From Ascaphus truei (Eukaryota > Chordata > Amphibia > Anura > Ascaphidae): a stretch of 64,000 nt of DNA. Shown here one piece after another: positions 47,119-58,153 of this stretch (position 1 is the first letter of the stretch; every line of letters starts with the position of its first letter). The position numbers and the translations under genes are program-made. The notes under the pieces are model-generated. The model saw only the letters and a list, made by a program, of their open reading frames with translations, had not been told where the DNA came from and made no database searches. Location: assembly GCA_036426205.1 (NCBI GenBank), contig CM071570.1:8129013-8193012 (forward strand). The letters run 5' to 3'.

Positions 47119-47549
47119 TCAGAACCGTTTGGTGACCCTGATCCCTCTGCTTGAACTTCATGGGAAGCTAATTATTTCTTCTATTTATTTTTTTGAGTGC
47201 ACCATTCATTATATTTTTCTATTTTCTTCTATATATTTATATATATATGTATATATACTGTATGTTCTACCTCCTGCTTTAGCATTCTCCAAATACTTAA
47301 TTCGGTATATTGGGGATTATTTATCAAGTTCTCTTTTTACTAAAGTGTGAAAATCATTATCCATGAACAGACCTTTTAATTGTTACACATACATTTCTTT
47401 ACATCTTAAAATATTCAATATTTAACATGAACAGGTTGTCAATATTTAACAGGTTGAAATGCTTTAAATATTAATGCTTAACGTGTTATCCTGAAACAAT
47501 GTGAGAGTTTTGGATGAGAAACACACTTGGCGAGACTAAATTAGAAAGA

Positions 47550-47727
47550 AAAAGGAGAATGGCATGACAGTCTTTCTGAAAAAATAAAGAAGTGTATTAT
47601 AAAGTCAACGTTTCAGGGTACACTTACACCTTCATCAGGACTTTCAGTTTAATTGTACACAAAACATTTACTTTGCAATACATTTCTTTATTTTTTTCAT
47701 AAAGACTGGCGTGCCATTCTCCTTTTC
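47550..47727. repeat. Inverted repeat flanking a CTTCATCAGGAC signature
   Basis: Arms of about 57 bp (AAAAAGGAGAATGGCATGAC and its inverse GTGCCATTCTCCTTTTC) flank AACGTTTCAGGGTACACTTA and CACCTTCATCAGGAC. The centre is the Penelope-type signature found also at 42091 and 13990, so this may be a complete terminal repeat pair with no coding part. Confidence 0.7.
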
Positions 47728-49253
47728 TCACCGTGATGACTCTTTGGCAGAAGCATGAGTCTTCACCCAGCACATACACAAACTAAGGCTACAAGTTTCA
47801 CATGAACCATAATTGTATGCTAAGTATATAGAAACAACTCAGAATGGCACGGAGAGGAATACAAGAGCACACACAAACCATTTTCACACACAGTATACCA
47901 CTGGAAGTGCTCTTGCAATTCTCTCACTGCAGTATGGAATCTGAACTTTACATTGCAGTAGAGTTCTGACATTTTTTCAAATTGCATTTAATTTTGTGCA
48001 TGCTTAATTTAAATATCTTTTTTAAATACAAAATATTAGGTTCCAGTTTGTGATTAAGGATCTTATTTTATGTAATGATATCAAGATGCGGCTTTTCAAG
48101 CCGTTTTCTGCCTCAACTCCCCATTAAAGTCAAATGAACGACCAACAGGCGCATCGGACTGTGTAGAATTACCCCTGTAATGCATAAACAAAAATGAGTT
48201 ATGGTGATGGATAAGAAATATATACCTTGGCATTTCTAAATCTTGAGGTAGTTATTTTAATGAAGCATAATTTTGTGATTGCCCATACATAAGCTGCTGA
48301 CTCAGTCCTGTTATTGCTTGCAATAACCATTTTCAGCACAGACCTCTACACTCTAGTAATTCCAGGCATGGTACAATGATTTGCATGCTTGATTTTGTTT
48401 TTCCTTATAGCATTTGTAAGTTACTAAAAGGCAATTTGCTAGATACAAATGCTTGGATTCCCTGCTCAAATCAGCAGTTTAAAGCACATTTGTTCTCTCT
48501 CAAGGATATCTCTGTAAGAACGGATCATTCAACACAACCTTTGATTTCTCTGCTCATGACACCATCACTCTATGGGTAGCTTGATTGTTGCTCTTTGTCT
48601 GATGATATCATGAGCAGGCGCAACAAAGACTGAGCAGAATGATCAATTCTTACTGAGGCATAACCAAGAGAATGTTAAAAGTAATTTTGATTTACAAGTA
48701 CTTCGCAGTTGGAACTCATTGAACAGGGAGACAAGGGGGCCTGGAATCTGTGACTCGAAATAAATAACTCAGTGTTGCAGAAATGATGCTTCCCAGTCTC
48801 TCTGTTTTCTTTGTATGTATTCAATTAAAGTCCTTTACCCATCTTGTTTTAAACACCAGCCTCCTACTAACGATATTTTAATTTATTTCTGTATTTATTT
48901 ATTTTGTTTTGAAAGCATCCTGTTTAATTTTCCGTCACCGCGGATACCATGTACTAATGATGGGTTTTTTTTGCACGCTGTAATGATTGCCAACGTGCAT
49001 TTCAATGTCTTAAATGGAAAAAAAATAACGATTTAGAAAACGTGACATTCCCCGTTCCCAAATCCTAATAACAGCAACATATAAAGAGTCTCATGTAACA
49101 GTAAATGGCTATTAATAAAATAATATAATATGCAGTAATAATATATTAAAAATGATAAATTATAGAAATACAGTAGTTTAAAATGAAGAAATTATGGGGT
49201 AAATCCGCAGAAGTGCGCTAAATGAGGGTAAATAATATTGTTACCTAATTAGG
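47728..49253. other. Mostly unassigned DNA
   Basis: A degenerate foldback spans about 48514-48653 (GTAAGAACGGATCATTC against GTAAGAATTGATCATTC, with TGCTCATGAC-type matches inward). Elsewhere I see no gene or RNA. Confidence 0.45.
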
Positions 49254-50267
49254 TGTAGCCCCCTGTAAACAGCACAGGCTATACCTATCTTCCTTCTGCT
49301 GTGGTAAGTCCTGTTAAGATCAGGCACCTGTAATCATCCTGGGTTTTCCCCCCTTCATAGCCCTATCCTGAATGATAGACGCAGGCCTGGACTCTGCTGC
49401 AGGCGTGAGCAAGAGGGGAGGTCCTGTTGACATCACAAGGGGCGGGGCTAGCTCTTTATTTAGCAGCCAACTCCGGAGAGTAGTTCGTTGTTCGTTCGAG
49501 ATTAGTCCGAGAGAGTTGATAGTGATACCAAGCATCTGGAGCTGCCAATTGGTTATGCAGGAGTAGGCAGAGTCGCTAATAGGCTATGAGTCCCGAAATC
49601 CTGCGGATAGGCCAGAGGATTAGGAGGAGACTATGGTTCCCCCCTGCGCAGAGTGCAAGAGAGAGAAGAGCAGAAAGAGTCAGCATCTGTTATTAGAGCT
49701 GATAGAATTATAGACTTGGTGGACCAATGCCCTCACCCCCCTGCCGGGGGTGATGGGGAGAATCCAAGACCCACCACGAGGCTAACCTCGGGGGTGGGCC
49801 ACGGGGTATTGAAGCCCTAACTCAGACCATCCTGCCGGAGGAGTACTTGGAGGGGAGGAGAGGAGGAATTAGCTGGGCGAAGGCAAGTGGAGTATAACCC
49901 GTCCTGGCTATTGTGTTGCGGCTGTTGGATGCCACTATCGTTGGGATATTGTTGCTCTGTCAAATAAAGAGACTATTCATCATCCGTAAAGACTGTGTGT
50001 GTCTTGGAAAGTACTACCCTGGGACCCAAGGGGTTCTTCTATACCGGTCCTGTCCCATATTCCTGGGAGTATAGAAGATGGAGGCGCTGCACCACTAAGA
50101 GATCATGGAGGCTACCACCCCAGAAGCCCGGTACTGGCTCCCCACAACATCGCGGGAAGCTCAGGCCCTCCTGTTCCTCACAGGTACGCACCACACCGCA
50201 TGTAATCTGCCCCCATGCACCCTAGACACCACCGTAGAGTCTGGGGGAGGGGGTAAGCAGGGTTACA
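49254..50267 (+). mobile_element. Solo LTR, 1014 bp, with 4-bp target duplication
   Basis: It begins TGTAGCCCCCTG and ends AGGGTTACA, flanked by TAGG at 49250-49253 and TAGG at 50268-50271. AATAAAG at about 49964 is a likely poly(A) signal, placing R and a U5 of about 300 bp after it. GACATCACAAGGGGCGGGGC followed by TCTTTATTTAGCAG at about 49428-49465 looks like a core promoter region. No primer site, coding or second LTR is present. A 3'-end relative is at 22211-22401. Confidence 0.8.
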
Positions 50268-50271
50268 TAGG

Positions 50272-50728
50272 TAACAGATGTTATTTCTCCTTTGATTAAG
50301 AGTGATTCTAAAAGCGAATCACATGCATAAATAAAGTTTGTCATCAAAACCAGTCGTTAAGTTACCTGCGTTTTCTAATACACTGCACATGCGCATGGAT
50401 CAAATGTTAATTCACGTTATTAAGGTAGTGTTATTAACAGAGATTGTTACCAAAAGCTAAGGCAAATCTCGTTCTAATATTAGAAATGTATAATTTTTAC
50501 ACGTAACGTTTGTTTTAATTGCATGGTATATAATGTCTGTATAAAGTATGCATGTTCAATAATGGATAAACATACATACCTCAACAATATTAAGTAATTT
50601 TTCAGTTATATTACATCCTTCATGTAATTAAAAACATTTTTTCAATTTATTTTAATTGTACATTTATATAAATGAAATATTACTTAATATTGTTGAGCTA
50701 TTTACGGATATACATTATTTTACACACA
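50272..50728. other. AT-rich DNA with a short inverted repeat
   Basis: ACCTCAACAATATTAAGTAA at 50578 and ATTACTTAATATTGTTGAG at about 50677-50696 are inverted copies about 80 bp apart. This is another small foldback. No gene is visible. Confidence 0.6.
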
Positions 50729-50856
50729 TACAGCTAAACCCCGTTATAACGCACCTCGTTATACCGCGATTCGGTTATAACGCGGTTTTCCCGTGGCTCC
50801 CGTTTAAAAAAAAAAAAAAAAATTTTTAAAAATATTTTTTTTTTACATTTTTTTTT

Positions 50857-51452
50857 TGCACACTGCACACTGCACACACTGCACACACTCACTGCACACA
50901 CACTGCTCATTGCTCACACTGCCACACTGCACACACACTGCTCATTGCTCACACTGACACACTGCACACACTGCACACTGCACACACACTGCACACTGCA
51001 CACACACTGCTCATTTCTCACACTGCACACACTGACACACTGCACACACACTGCACACACACTGCACACTGCACACACACTGCTCATTGCTCACACTGCA
51101 CACACTGCACACACTGACACACTGCACACACACTGCACACTGCACACACACTGCTCATTTCTCACACTGCACACACTGACACACTGCACACACACTGCTC
51201 ATTGCTCACACTGCACACACTGCACACACACTGCACACTGCACACACACTGCTCATTGCTCACACTGCACACACACTGACACACTGCACACACACTGCTC
51301 ATTGCTCACACTGCACACACTGCACACACTGACACACTGACACACTGACACACTGCACACACACTGTACACTGCACACACACTCCTCATTGCTCACACTG
51401 CACACACTGACACACTGCACACACACTGCACACACACTGCACACTGCACACA
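50857..51452. repeat. Minisatellite of CACACTGCACACACTGCTCATTG type
   Basis: Short CACTGCACA modules and longer CACTGCTCATTGCTCACACTG modules alternate for nearly 600 bp. The pattern suggests higher-order units of about 60-130 bp. It lies within the pogo-like MITE. Confidence 0.92.
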
Positions 51453-51569
51453 ATTATTATATAGAAATAAACAGACAACTGCACTTTAACAGATGTATTT
51501 TGCCTGTACAACGTCTTGTGACTTTTGTTTCACAAAGTTAAGGGGGTGGGAAGTCATTGTGCTGTGGGG

Positions 51570-51785
51570 GTTGGGGGGGGGTGGCGGGGCCATGCGTGGG
51601 CTACGGCAGGCCTGTAATGCGGCGGGGGGGGGGGGGGGTTAGCGGCTGTGTGTGTGAGTGCGAGTGCCTGTCTGTGTGTGTGTGTGTGAGTGCGTGAGTG
51701 CCTGCATGGTGTGGCGCGCTGTGGTGTATGAGTAGCGTGAGTGCTGTGGTGGGTGTGTGTGTGGTGTGTAGTATGAGTGTCCAGC
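51570..51785. repeat. GT-rich low-complexity tract with G-runs
   Basis: A 17-base G-run near 51624 is followed by TTAGCGGCTGTGTGTGTGAG and GT/GAGTGC repeats. The sequence GTAATGCGGCGGGGG...TTAGCGG recurs at about 52313-52342 as GTGATGCGGGCGGGG...TTAGCGG, so the block around the G-run is duplicated within the MITE. Confidence 0.75.
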
Positions 51786-52195
51786 CCGAGTCGTGGAGGG
51801 AGGGGGGGGGAGAGTAGCGGGGTCCCTGCAGCCAGTGGAGGGAGTGGGGGGAGAGTAGCAGCTCCCCCTGCAGTCCGGGGGAGGGGGGGGAGAGTAGCAG
51901 CTCCCTCCCAGCCAGTGGAGGGAGTGGTGGGGGGGAGAGTAGCAGTCCCTCCTGCAGTCCGGGGAGGGGGGGGGAGAGTAGCAGCTCCCTCTTGCAGTCC
52001 GGGGAGGGGGGGGGAGAGTAGTACAGCTCCTCCTGCAGCCAGTGGAGGGAGTGGGGGGAAGTAGCAGCTCCTCTGCAGTCCGGGGGGGAGGGGGGGAGAG
52101 AGTAGCAGCTCCCTCCTGCAGTTCGGGGGAGGGGGGGAGAGTAGCAGCTCCTCCTGCAGTCGGGGAGGGGGGGGGAGAGTAGGGGTCCCTCCGTC
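51786..52195. repeat. G-rich minisatellite, about 40-bp unit
   Basis: About ten copies of GAGAGTAGCAGCTCCCTCCT plus GCAGTCCGGGGAGGGGG alternate with copies where CAGTCCGGGGAG is replaced by CAGCCAGTGGAGGGAGTGG. Each copy carries several G-runs on the plus strand. Long minus-strand open frames rich in Pro/Leu/Ser are artefacts. Confidence 0.9.
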
Positions 52196-52461
52196 AAGCC
52201 ACGCCCCCCTCCCTGTCAAACCTCCCACCTCCCGCTGGCCTCTTACAATACTTACACCACACACTAGACACTTACACACACTCACAGACACTTACACACA
52301 CGCGAGGACCCTGTGATGCGGGCGGGGGGGGGGGGTTAGCGGTCTTCCGGGAGACTGCTTACCTGTCTCAAAAAGCGCCACACTTATGCAGGACCCCCTA
52401 CGTTCGCCGTGCGCATGCGCATCGCCGTGCGGCTCGTGAGGAGTGGATGTTGCCTGCCAGT

Positions 52462-52600
52462 TCCCGCGGTGACAGGGGGAAGCGGGGACAGGAGGGACAT
52501 CCCCGCTCCCATCTCCTGCCCCGCGGGCTGTCCCGCGGTGACAGGAGGAAGCGGGGAGCGGAGGGACATGCCCGCTCCCATCTCCTGTACCGCGGGATGA
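52462..52600. repeat. 69-bp tandem duplication
   Basis: TCCCGCGGTGACAGGGGGAA to CATCTCCTGCCCCGCGGG occurs twice in tandem, the second as TCCCGCGGTGACAGGAGGAA to CATCTCCTGTACCGCGGG. GC content is high. Confidence 0.88.
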
Positions 52601-52707
52601 ATATGCGCTAAAGCGCGGCGGCCATTTTTTTTTCTCGCGACCCCGTTAGTAACGCGGTGGTCTCGGGGTGGACCCCGAGACCCGCGTTATAACGGGGTTT
52701 AGCTGTA

Positions 52708-53775
52708 CTTTGTACAGTCATTATTACATTATATACCATATTAGTTCCCACAAACATACCACTGTAATCACTAAAAACCATATTATAGTTTATGATGTCT
52801 TTCAGACTTTTATATGATGCACAAAATATATCTTTGTATGACAAATGTAACATTTTGTAATGTAAGGGTTAAATTATATACTAATTGATTTTAGGCTATT
52901 GCAAGAAACTCAATGATAATCAGTGTCTTGATGTGATTACAGTAAGGGCAGCTTGTGGAAGGTGCTAAGTATCATAGCCTTGTTATCATGTGCTAACATT
53001 AACAGATGTCTAAGGCTAGGAGACTGCTGCAGCGCGCACTATGGCGTGTGCTGCAGGGACAAGAACCCCCCTTCAATGGGGCCGGGTCTGCTACCTACCT
53101 TGGTCAGCGTGCGGCCAGATTTTTCTGAAGACAGGAAAACTGTGTTCAGGACTTGCTGGCCACGCCCCCCGGTGGCTCAAACCTGCCGTGACATCATGGC
53201 CACCCCCCCATCTTTCCCCCTACACAGACCGGGGAACAGAGCTGCACACACCGCCAGCCTGGCAGGTGCACGTTTAGCGCCGACACCAGGGCTGTAACCT
53301 AAGGATCTCCATTGTTAGGTAAACTGCTCATTACCATTTTATTTGCATACGAGTAAGCCTAAGGGCAGTTAAAGTGTAAGGATCTGTTATTTGTAAGGAA
53401 AATGCCAGGACACCGTTGCGCTTAGCACCTTTGGGGATATGTGTTACGTGTATGGATACGTTAAATTGAGATAAAGAAACGTTAAAAAATTAGCAACTTT
53501 CTGAGGATCTATCCATATATTACTTACAAACATACCAAAGAAATATGATTAACCATACAAAGTCAAATAATGAAAGCAAGCATTCCATAACATCTTACAA
53601 CAAAGGGGATAACCTGCTTAATATACTGTAGCTAGATTAAACAAAGAGTGATTATGTCCTGTAGAGGGTTCACAACTTCCTTCTTAAAGCAATTGAAAAT
53701 AAATATGTTACTGGCAGAAAACTGGGTAATATTTATTGATTGGAAGACAATGTAACATTGTAATATCAACAAGTT
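52708..53775. other. Unassigned DNA
   Basis: A GC-richer block at 53025-53300 contains CCATGGCGTG-like and GGGAACAGAGCTGCACACAC sequence and looks like an old repeat. No exon is recognisable. Confidence 0.4.
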
Positions 53776-54053
53776 CAGGTGCGATGACTAGTACTCTAAA
53801 ACTTGCCTTGGAAAACCTGGGGCAATCACCAACAATACCCCAGTAATGCTGCAACATTTTCAGTGACATTTCTGCAGAAAAACTAATGGCCCATCGGATT
53901 AACACAGCAGGGGTCCCAGGCAGGGACCCCCGCTGTGTTAATCCGATGGTCATTAGTCTGTCTGCAGAAATTTCACTGAAATGTTGGCAACATTATCTGG
54001 ATATTGCCCCAGATTTTCCAAGGCAAGTTTTAGAATACTTGTCGTCGCACCTG
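53776..54053. mobile_element. Palindromic MITE, 278 bp
   Basis: CAGGTGCGATGAC on the left pairs with the inverse of GTCGTCGCACCTG, and pairing continues over nearly the whole length through AAAACTTGCCTTGGAAAA and ATGGCCCATCGGATTAACAC. The centre is GGGTCCCAGGCAGGGACCC, so there is almost no loop. Arms differ by several single-base changes and small gaps. Confidence 0.9.
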
Positions 54054-54149
54054 TATGATAGTTTGTCTTCACAATGATATCATTGCCTATTTGTAGGATA
54101 CACACATTTACCCTGCAGTATGTTAACCTTCTCCACTAATTACACATTA

Positions 54150-54493
54150 CAGTAGAGGCAACGCTTATTCTAACATTTGCTTTAAACTAGCCGGGTTACA
54201 TTCAGGGTATGTGCTGGGTATGTTCTGGGCTAGTTTGAGGCAAGTTTAAAGCATTTCTGCATTGACTAACGACCCATAGGATTAACACAGCAGGGATCCC
54301 TGGCAGTCCAATTCAGTTTGAATGGGACTGCCAGGGACCCCCGCTGTTAATCTGATAGGCCATTAATCAATGCAGAAATGCTGGGGCTAGTTTAAGGAAA
54401 GTTTAAGGCATGTATTCAGAATGTACCTGGGTGTACCTGGGTCTTTTGGGGAATTGCCACAGGTTTTTGTTAGAATAAGAGTTGCCTCTACTG
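54150..54493. mobile_element. Palindromic MITE, 344 bp, TTA target duplication
   Basis: CAGTAGAGGCAACGCTTATT at the left is matched by the inverse of AATAAGAGTTGCCTCTACTG at the right. TTA lies on both flanks, which suits PIF/Harbinger (TWA). The middle, GATTAACACAGCAGGGATCC and its inverse GGGACCCCCGCTGTTAATC, is shared with 53776-54053. Arm identity is lower than in that neighbour. Confidence 0.85.
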
Positions 54494-55339
54494 TTACATC
54501 CTCAATTACAGTAACAATGTATATATCATGAAAATGTATTTAAGCCTAAAATTATGCAAAATTCAAACACATTGATCTATTCAAAAGTAGAACATTTTAC
54601 AAAGCAAAGAAAAAAAAACTTCACTGCCTACTGTATGGGCATGGAATGTCTGATTCATTTAGATTACTTTTGCATTCAAATTTTGAAAGAACTTTAAATA
54701 AAAATGTTTTTACAAGTCAAAGGGCTACTATTTTTGTCATTTAAAAAAAGCAAAAATACTCTGCGAGTGACCCTCATTTTAAAGAAGGAAAACAAATACT
54801 GAGCATTGTAAATTGCTGCTTTAAACATGTCACTGTCATTTGTACACATTGGTCCTTGTGAAGCATGCCTCACCCATTATATAATTTTGACCCTGGGAAG
54901 GACAGTGCTCTTAAGAACGATTTAGCTAGACCAAATCTCAAAGAATCTCTCAGCTTTTATTATACAATTAACAGCTCATTCTAAAAATGAATGTGTAGAT
55001 ATTTATATAAAAATCTCATTTGCATATGCACTAATGTGTCTTAATTGATGCATTTCAACAAATGTTGATTGTTGTGAGTTGAGAAAACACAATAAAATGT
55101 ATGATGATCCAAACAGGGTATTGTGCATAACAGGGGTTTAGACATCCCCTAAGACACCTCTTATTGTGTGCACACTTACATTTCACTGGTTGATACAGGG
55201 TGGTCTATAGACATGTATCCTCTGTGAGTGTTATTAATGAATAAACTTAAAACATAATGTTTATTCTGATATAAATAAAATTAAGTTAGCAAAAAATGCT
55301 AACTGAAACATTGCCACGTCCAAAAAACTCTTGATATAT
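54494..55339. other. Unassigned AT-rich DNA
   Basis: No recognised feature lies here, and no coding signal is seen. Confidence 0.4.
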
Positions 55340-58153
55340 CTATTTCTATTCAAGGTTACTCTATCTTTGCGAAAGATCAGTCAATGAGAGATGGAAGGGT
55401 GTTATTTTTATATTGACAATGTCTTCAAATGTGTGTTACTAAATAACCCAAGTAGCCCATGCTCAATTGAAAATTTTGTTGGAAAGATTTGCCTGCCTTC
55501 CTCTGAGCCTATCATTATTGTTGGCATCTATCGCTCTTTTCCACCAAGCACCACAACAATCCTTATCCGATGTGTCTAATTGTCTTGTCAATATTTCTTC
55601 TCTGGATAGAAACAGTTAGCTATGGGTTACTAATGACTTCAACCTCAATTGGCTAAAAACAACAACATCTGTATACAATTCAAATCACTACATTTAACAA
55701 AAGACATGTATCCACCTACTAGATCAAATTTTAAATTCTTTAACCAATCACTGTTAGGTTGAATCCTATACTCCTTTCTCAACAGAATCCAAACCTCTGG
55801 TATATTGCCTGACATTTTCAGTGATCATGTAATAGTGTATTTTGTACGTAAAATAAAACTATTAAAATCTAGCCCCCTAGTCCTATTCACTAAAACATTC
55901 AGCAATTTTAACCATAAACCATTTCTTGTTGGCCTTTCCAACTGCCCTTGGATCAGAATCAGTTTGATACCAAACTGTGATTTTTCAGTAGACTATTTGC
56001 AATCAGAGTTCCTAAAAATCTGTGATATCCATGCTCCCCTATGCAGAACCAGAGTCTATGGGGCCCATCTTACCTGGGTTACATCCAATATTAATAAGCT
56101 TTAGAGATGCCTTGTGGAATAGATACAAATTGACTGGTTCTACACAAATTCGAAAATGATAGATCCTTGCAGAAATACATGCTAAACTAGACTTACAAAA
56201 TCACAATACTTCTCTGACAATTTTATAAAAAACACATCAAATTCGGCAACATTCTGGAAGTTCATCATCAATAATTTGAGCCCTGTAACTATTAAGAACA
56301 TTCCAGTATCAAAAATGATGCAATTTTTTCTGATCATTCAGCCATTGCCAATATTTTTAATTTATACTTTGTGGGGAGTACTACTGTAATTCTTTATCAA
56401 GACACAAACGTGACCTGGCTGAGTGAATCCCTATATCAATACCCCCTCATCACTGTGCTCATGAATTTCAATGTAGTCCCATTTAGATTGTACAGGAGTC
56501 CCTAACACAAAAGCTAAACAATCAATGTGGGCCTGACCAATTGCAATCTTGGTGCCACCAGCTAAACCAATTGCGTCCATAAACAACATTATTTTGTCTT
56601 CTGGCAAAATGCCTAAGCCCTGCACAAGCAACAGAAAAACATTGTCTCAAAATACAGACCTCTCTCTACTCTCATCCAACGTCATGGAAACATGTGTCTA
56701 TTCTCAACTACAGAATGCAACTTTTATAAATCACATTTCATTAATCTCAATTCTAATCTGTTTTTTATCAAATCACTCCACAGTAACAACTCTCTTTAAA
56801 AATATGTAATGAGATCCAGTGTGGAATGAACCATGGACAGTTGACTGGTGCAATATTCCAAGATTTTGCTAAGGTTTTGATACTGTTGACCACACTATTA
56901 TGATAAATAAGAGTACTAGAGCGTGTTTATCAAATTTTTTACCAGGAAGTAATACATTGAGAGTTACGTCTCTTTTTCAAGAATGTCCTGAGCACAGAGT
57001 TACGACGACAATACATGGTTACATTAAATATAACGTATAACCCTGTTCATTTAAAGACATTGCATGAACAGTTAAAGATAATATGTTAAAGGCAGGCCAC
57101 ATGCTTTAAACTGGGTTAACACTTATTTATCTAGAAGATCACAATATGTGTCTAGCTCAGACTCCAACTATAACCACTTGGATATTACCTGTGGGACAAC
57201 TTCTTCATACATTTATGCTAAAGATACTATCTAAATGCATGCATTTCCAGTCTCTCTGATCTTGAAAATGTTCTGTAATCTGATTTCAAAGTTCAAAAAT
57301 GGTATGACTTAAAACAAACTGTTTTTCACTGACACAAGAGTAACTATGATACTTGGGACTAAGGCCACATTTCTACAGCATCATGACAGAGTTCCTGATC
57401 AGAACCAGCTCTAACACTAACCTTGCCTGAGTTTCTAGCTTCAAATATTTGAGAGGGGCTTGACTCCCATCTAACATTTGTTTTGCATGTTGACAAACTG
57501 ACAATCCAAAATCTATTCCAAACTGGGTGTACTTTATACAAATAAATCCTGCCTAAGCCCAGTGGTCAGATAGCGCATTGCACAGCAGATGCAAATGCAA
57601 ATTCTTAATTGTGTATATAGTGTATGGTAGAGCACCACAAATTCACCTCTGCAAATTTGACATTCTTTAGAACCATTATGCTGTTTTATCTTACTATGTA
57701 AGTTCAAAATCCACCATTGTGATTTCTTTATTGGACTAAGTTTGCTATCCCTTAAGTTAAGATGCAATGTACATCTTTTCTTCCTATGGTACCTTCAAAT
57801 ACTTTCTGGACAAATTGCATGATTATCTGAGTAGGCTTCCCTTCCCTACTTTACACATCACTTGTCACCTCAGAGCCACCTCCCAGAACCTGCTTATGGT
57901 TCCAAGATTCAATAACACATGTGGTCGCTTTTCTTTCTCGTACCATTCACCTCACTGCTGAAACAATTTACCGGAGTCTCTCAAATCCTCTTCCTCTCTA
58001 AGTTCCTTCAAGACTTCGGCATTACCTACTTTAAACATGTTTCTAACTGGGAATGTTGTCCACTTTATAATGTGCCTAGGTCATCCTTGAAAATGAGAGG
58101 TACTGTAACTTTCAATGTATTTTTTCCCGGTACAATATTTTATAAATAAATTC
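55340..58153 (+). mobile_element. Decayed L2/CR1-like LINE, endonuclease to 3' tail
   Basis: An apurinic endonuclease start is visible as DRSMRDGRVLFL (about 55376), EPIIIVGIYRSFPPSTTTIL (about 55508) and NDFNLNWL (about 55634). The linker SDHVIVYFVRKIKLLKSSPL and KTFSNFNHKPFLVGL (55817 on) follows, then reverse transcriptase pieces VMETCVYSQLQN, NHSTVTTLFK, MNHGQLTGAIFQDFAK and SQYVSSSDSNYNHLDITCG. The catalytic motif is altered to YAKD at 57214-57225 and lies directly after TCG, so the motif between them has been deleted. The C-terminus gives FLSKFLQDFGITYF, and the 3' tail has TCAATGTATTTTTTCCCGGT and TATTTTATAAATAAAT. It makes no product. Confidence 0.82.
56935..57107 (-). mobile_element. 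L2-like 3' tail nested inside another LINE
   Basis: TTTACCAGGAAGTAATACAT and TGAGAGTTACGTCTCTTTTT match the minus-strand tail at 6571-6935 in the same orientation. Reverse transcriptase sequence of the host LINE stops at about 56925 and resumes at about 57115 (TTATTTATCTAGAAGATCAC). The nested copy is about 170 bp and 5'-truncated. Confidence 0.75.

Larger units (their letters stand above)
50731..52705. mobile_element. Complete pogo/Tigger-like MITE, 1975 bp, TA duplication
   Basis: CAGCTAAACCCCGTTATAAC at the left is repeated exactly inverted at the right, and TA flanks both sides (50729-50730, 52706-52707). The identical 22-bp ends and TA target fit Tc1/mariner superfamily elements with pogo-like ends. 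The interior has no transposase. It consists largely of a CACTGCACA array, a C-rich/G-rich minisatellite and a 69-bp tandem duplication. Related copies are at 33440-33914 and near 61310-61393. Confidence 0.85.

Noticed and set aside
51554..52291. A 245-codon Pro/Leu-rich minus-strand frame
   Set aside because: It is the complement of the G-rich minisatellite inside the pogo-like MITE.
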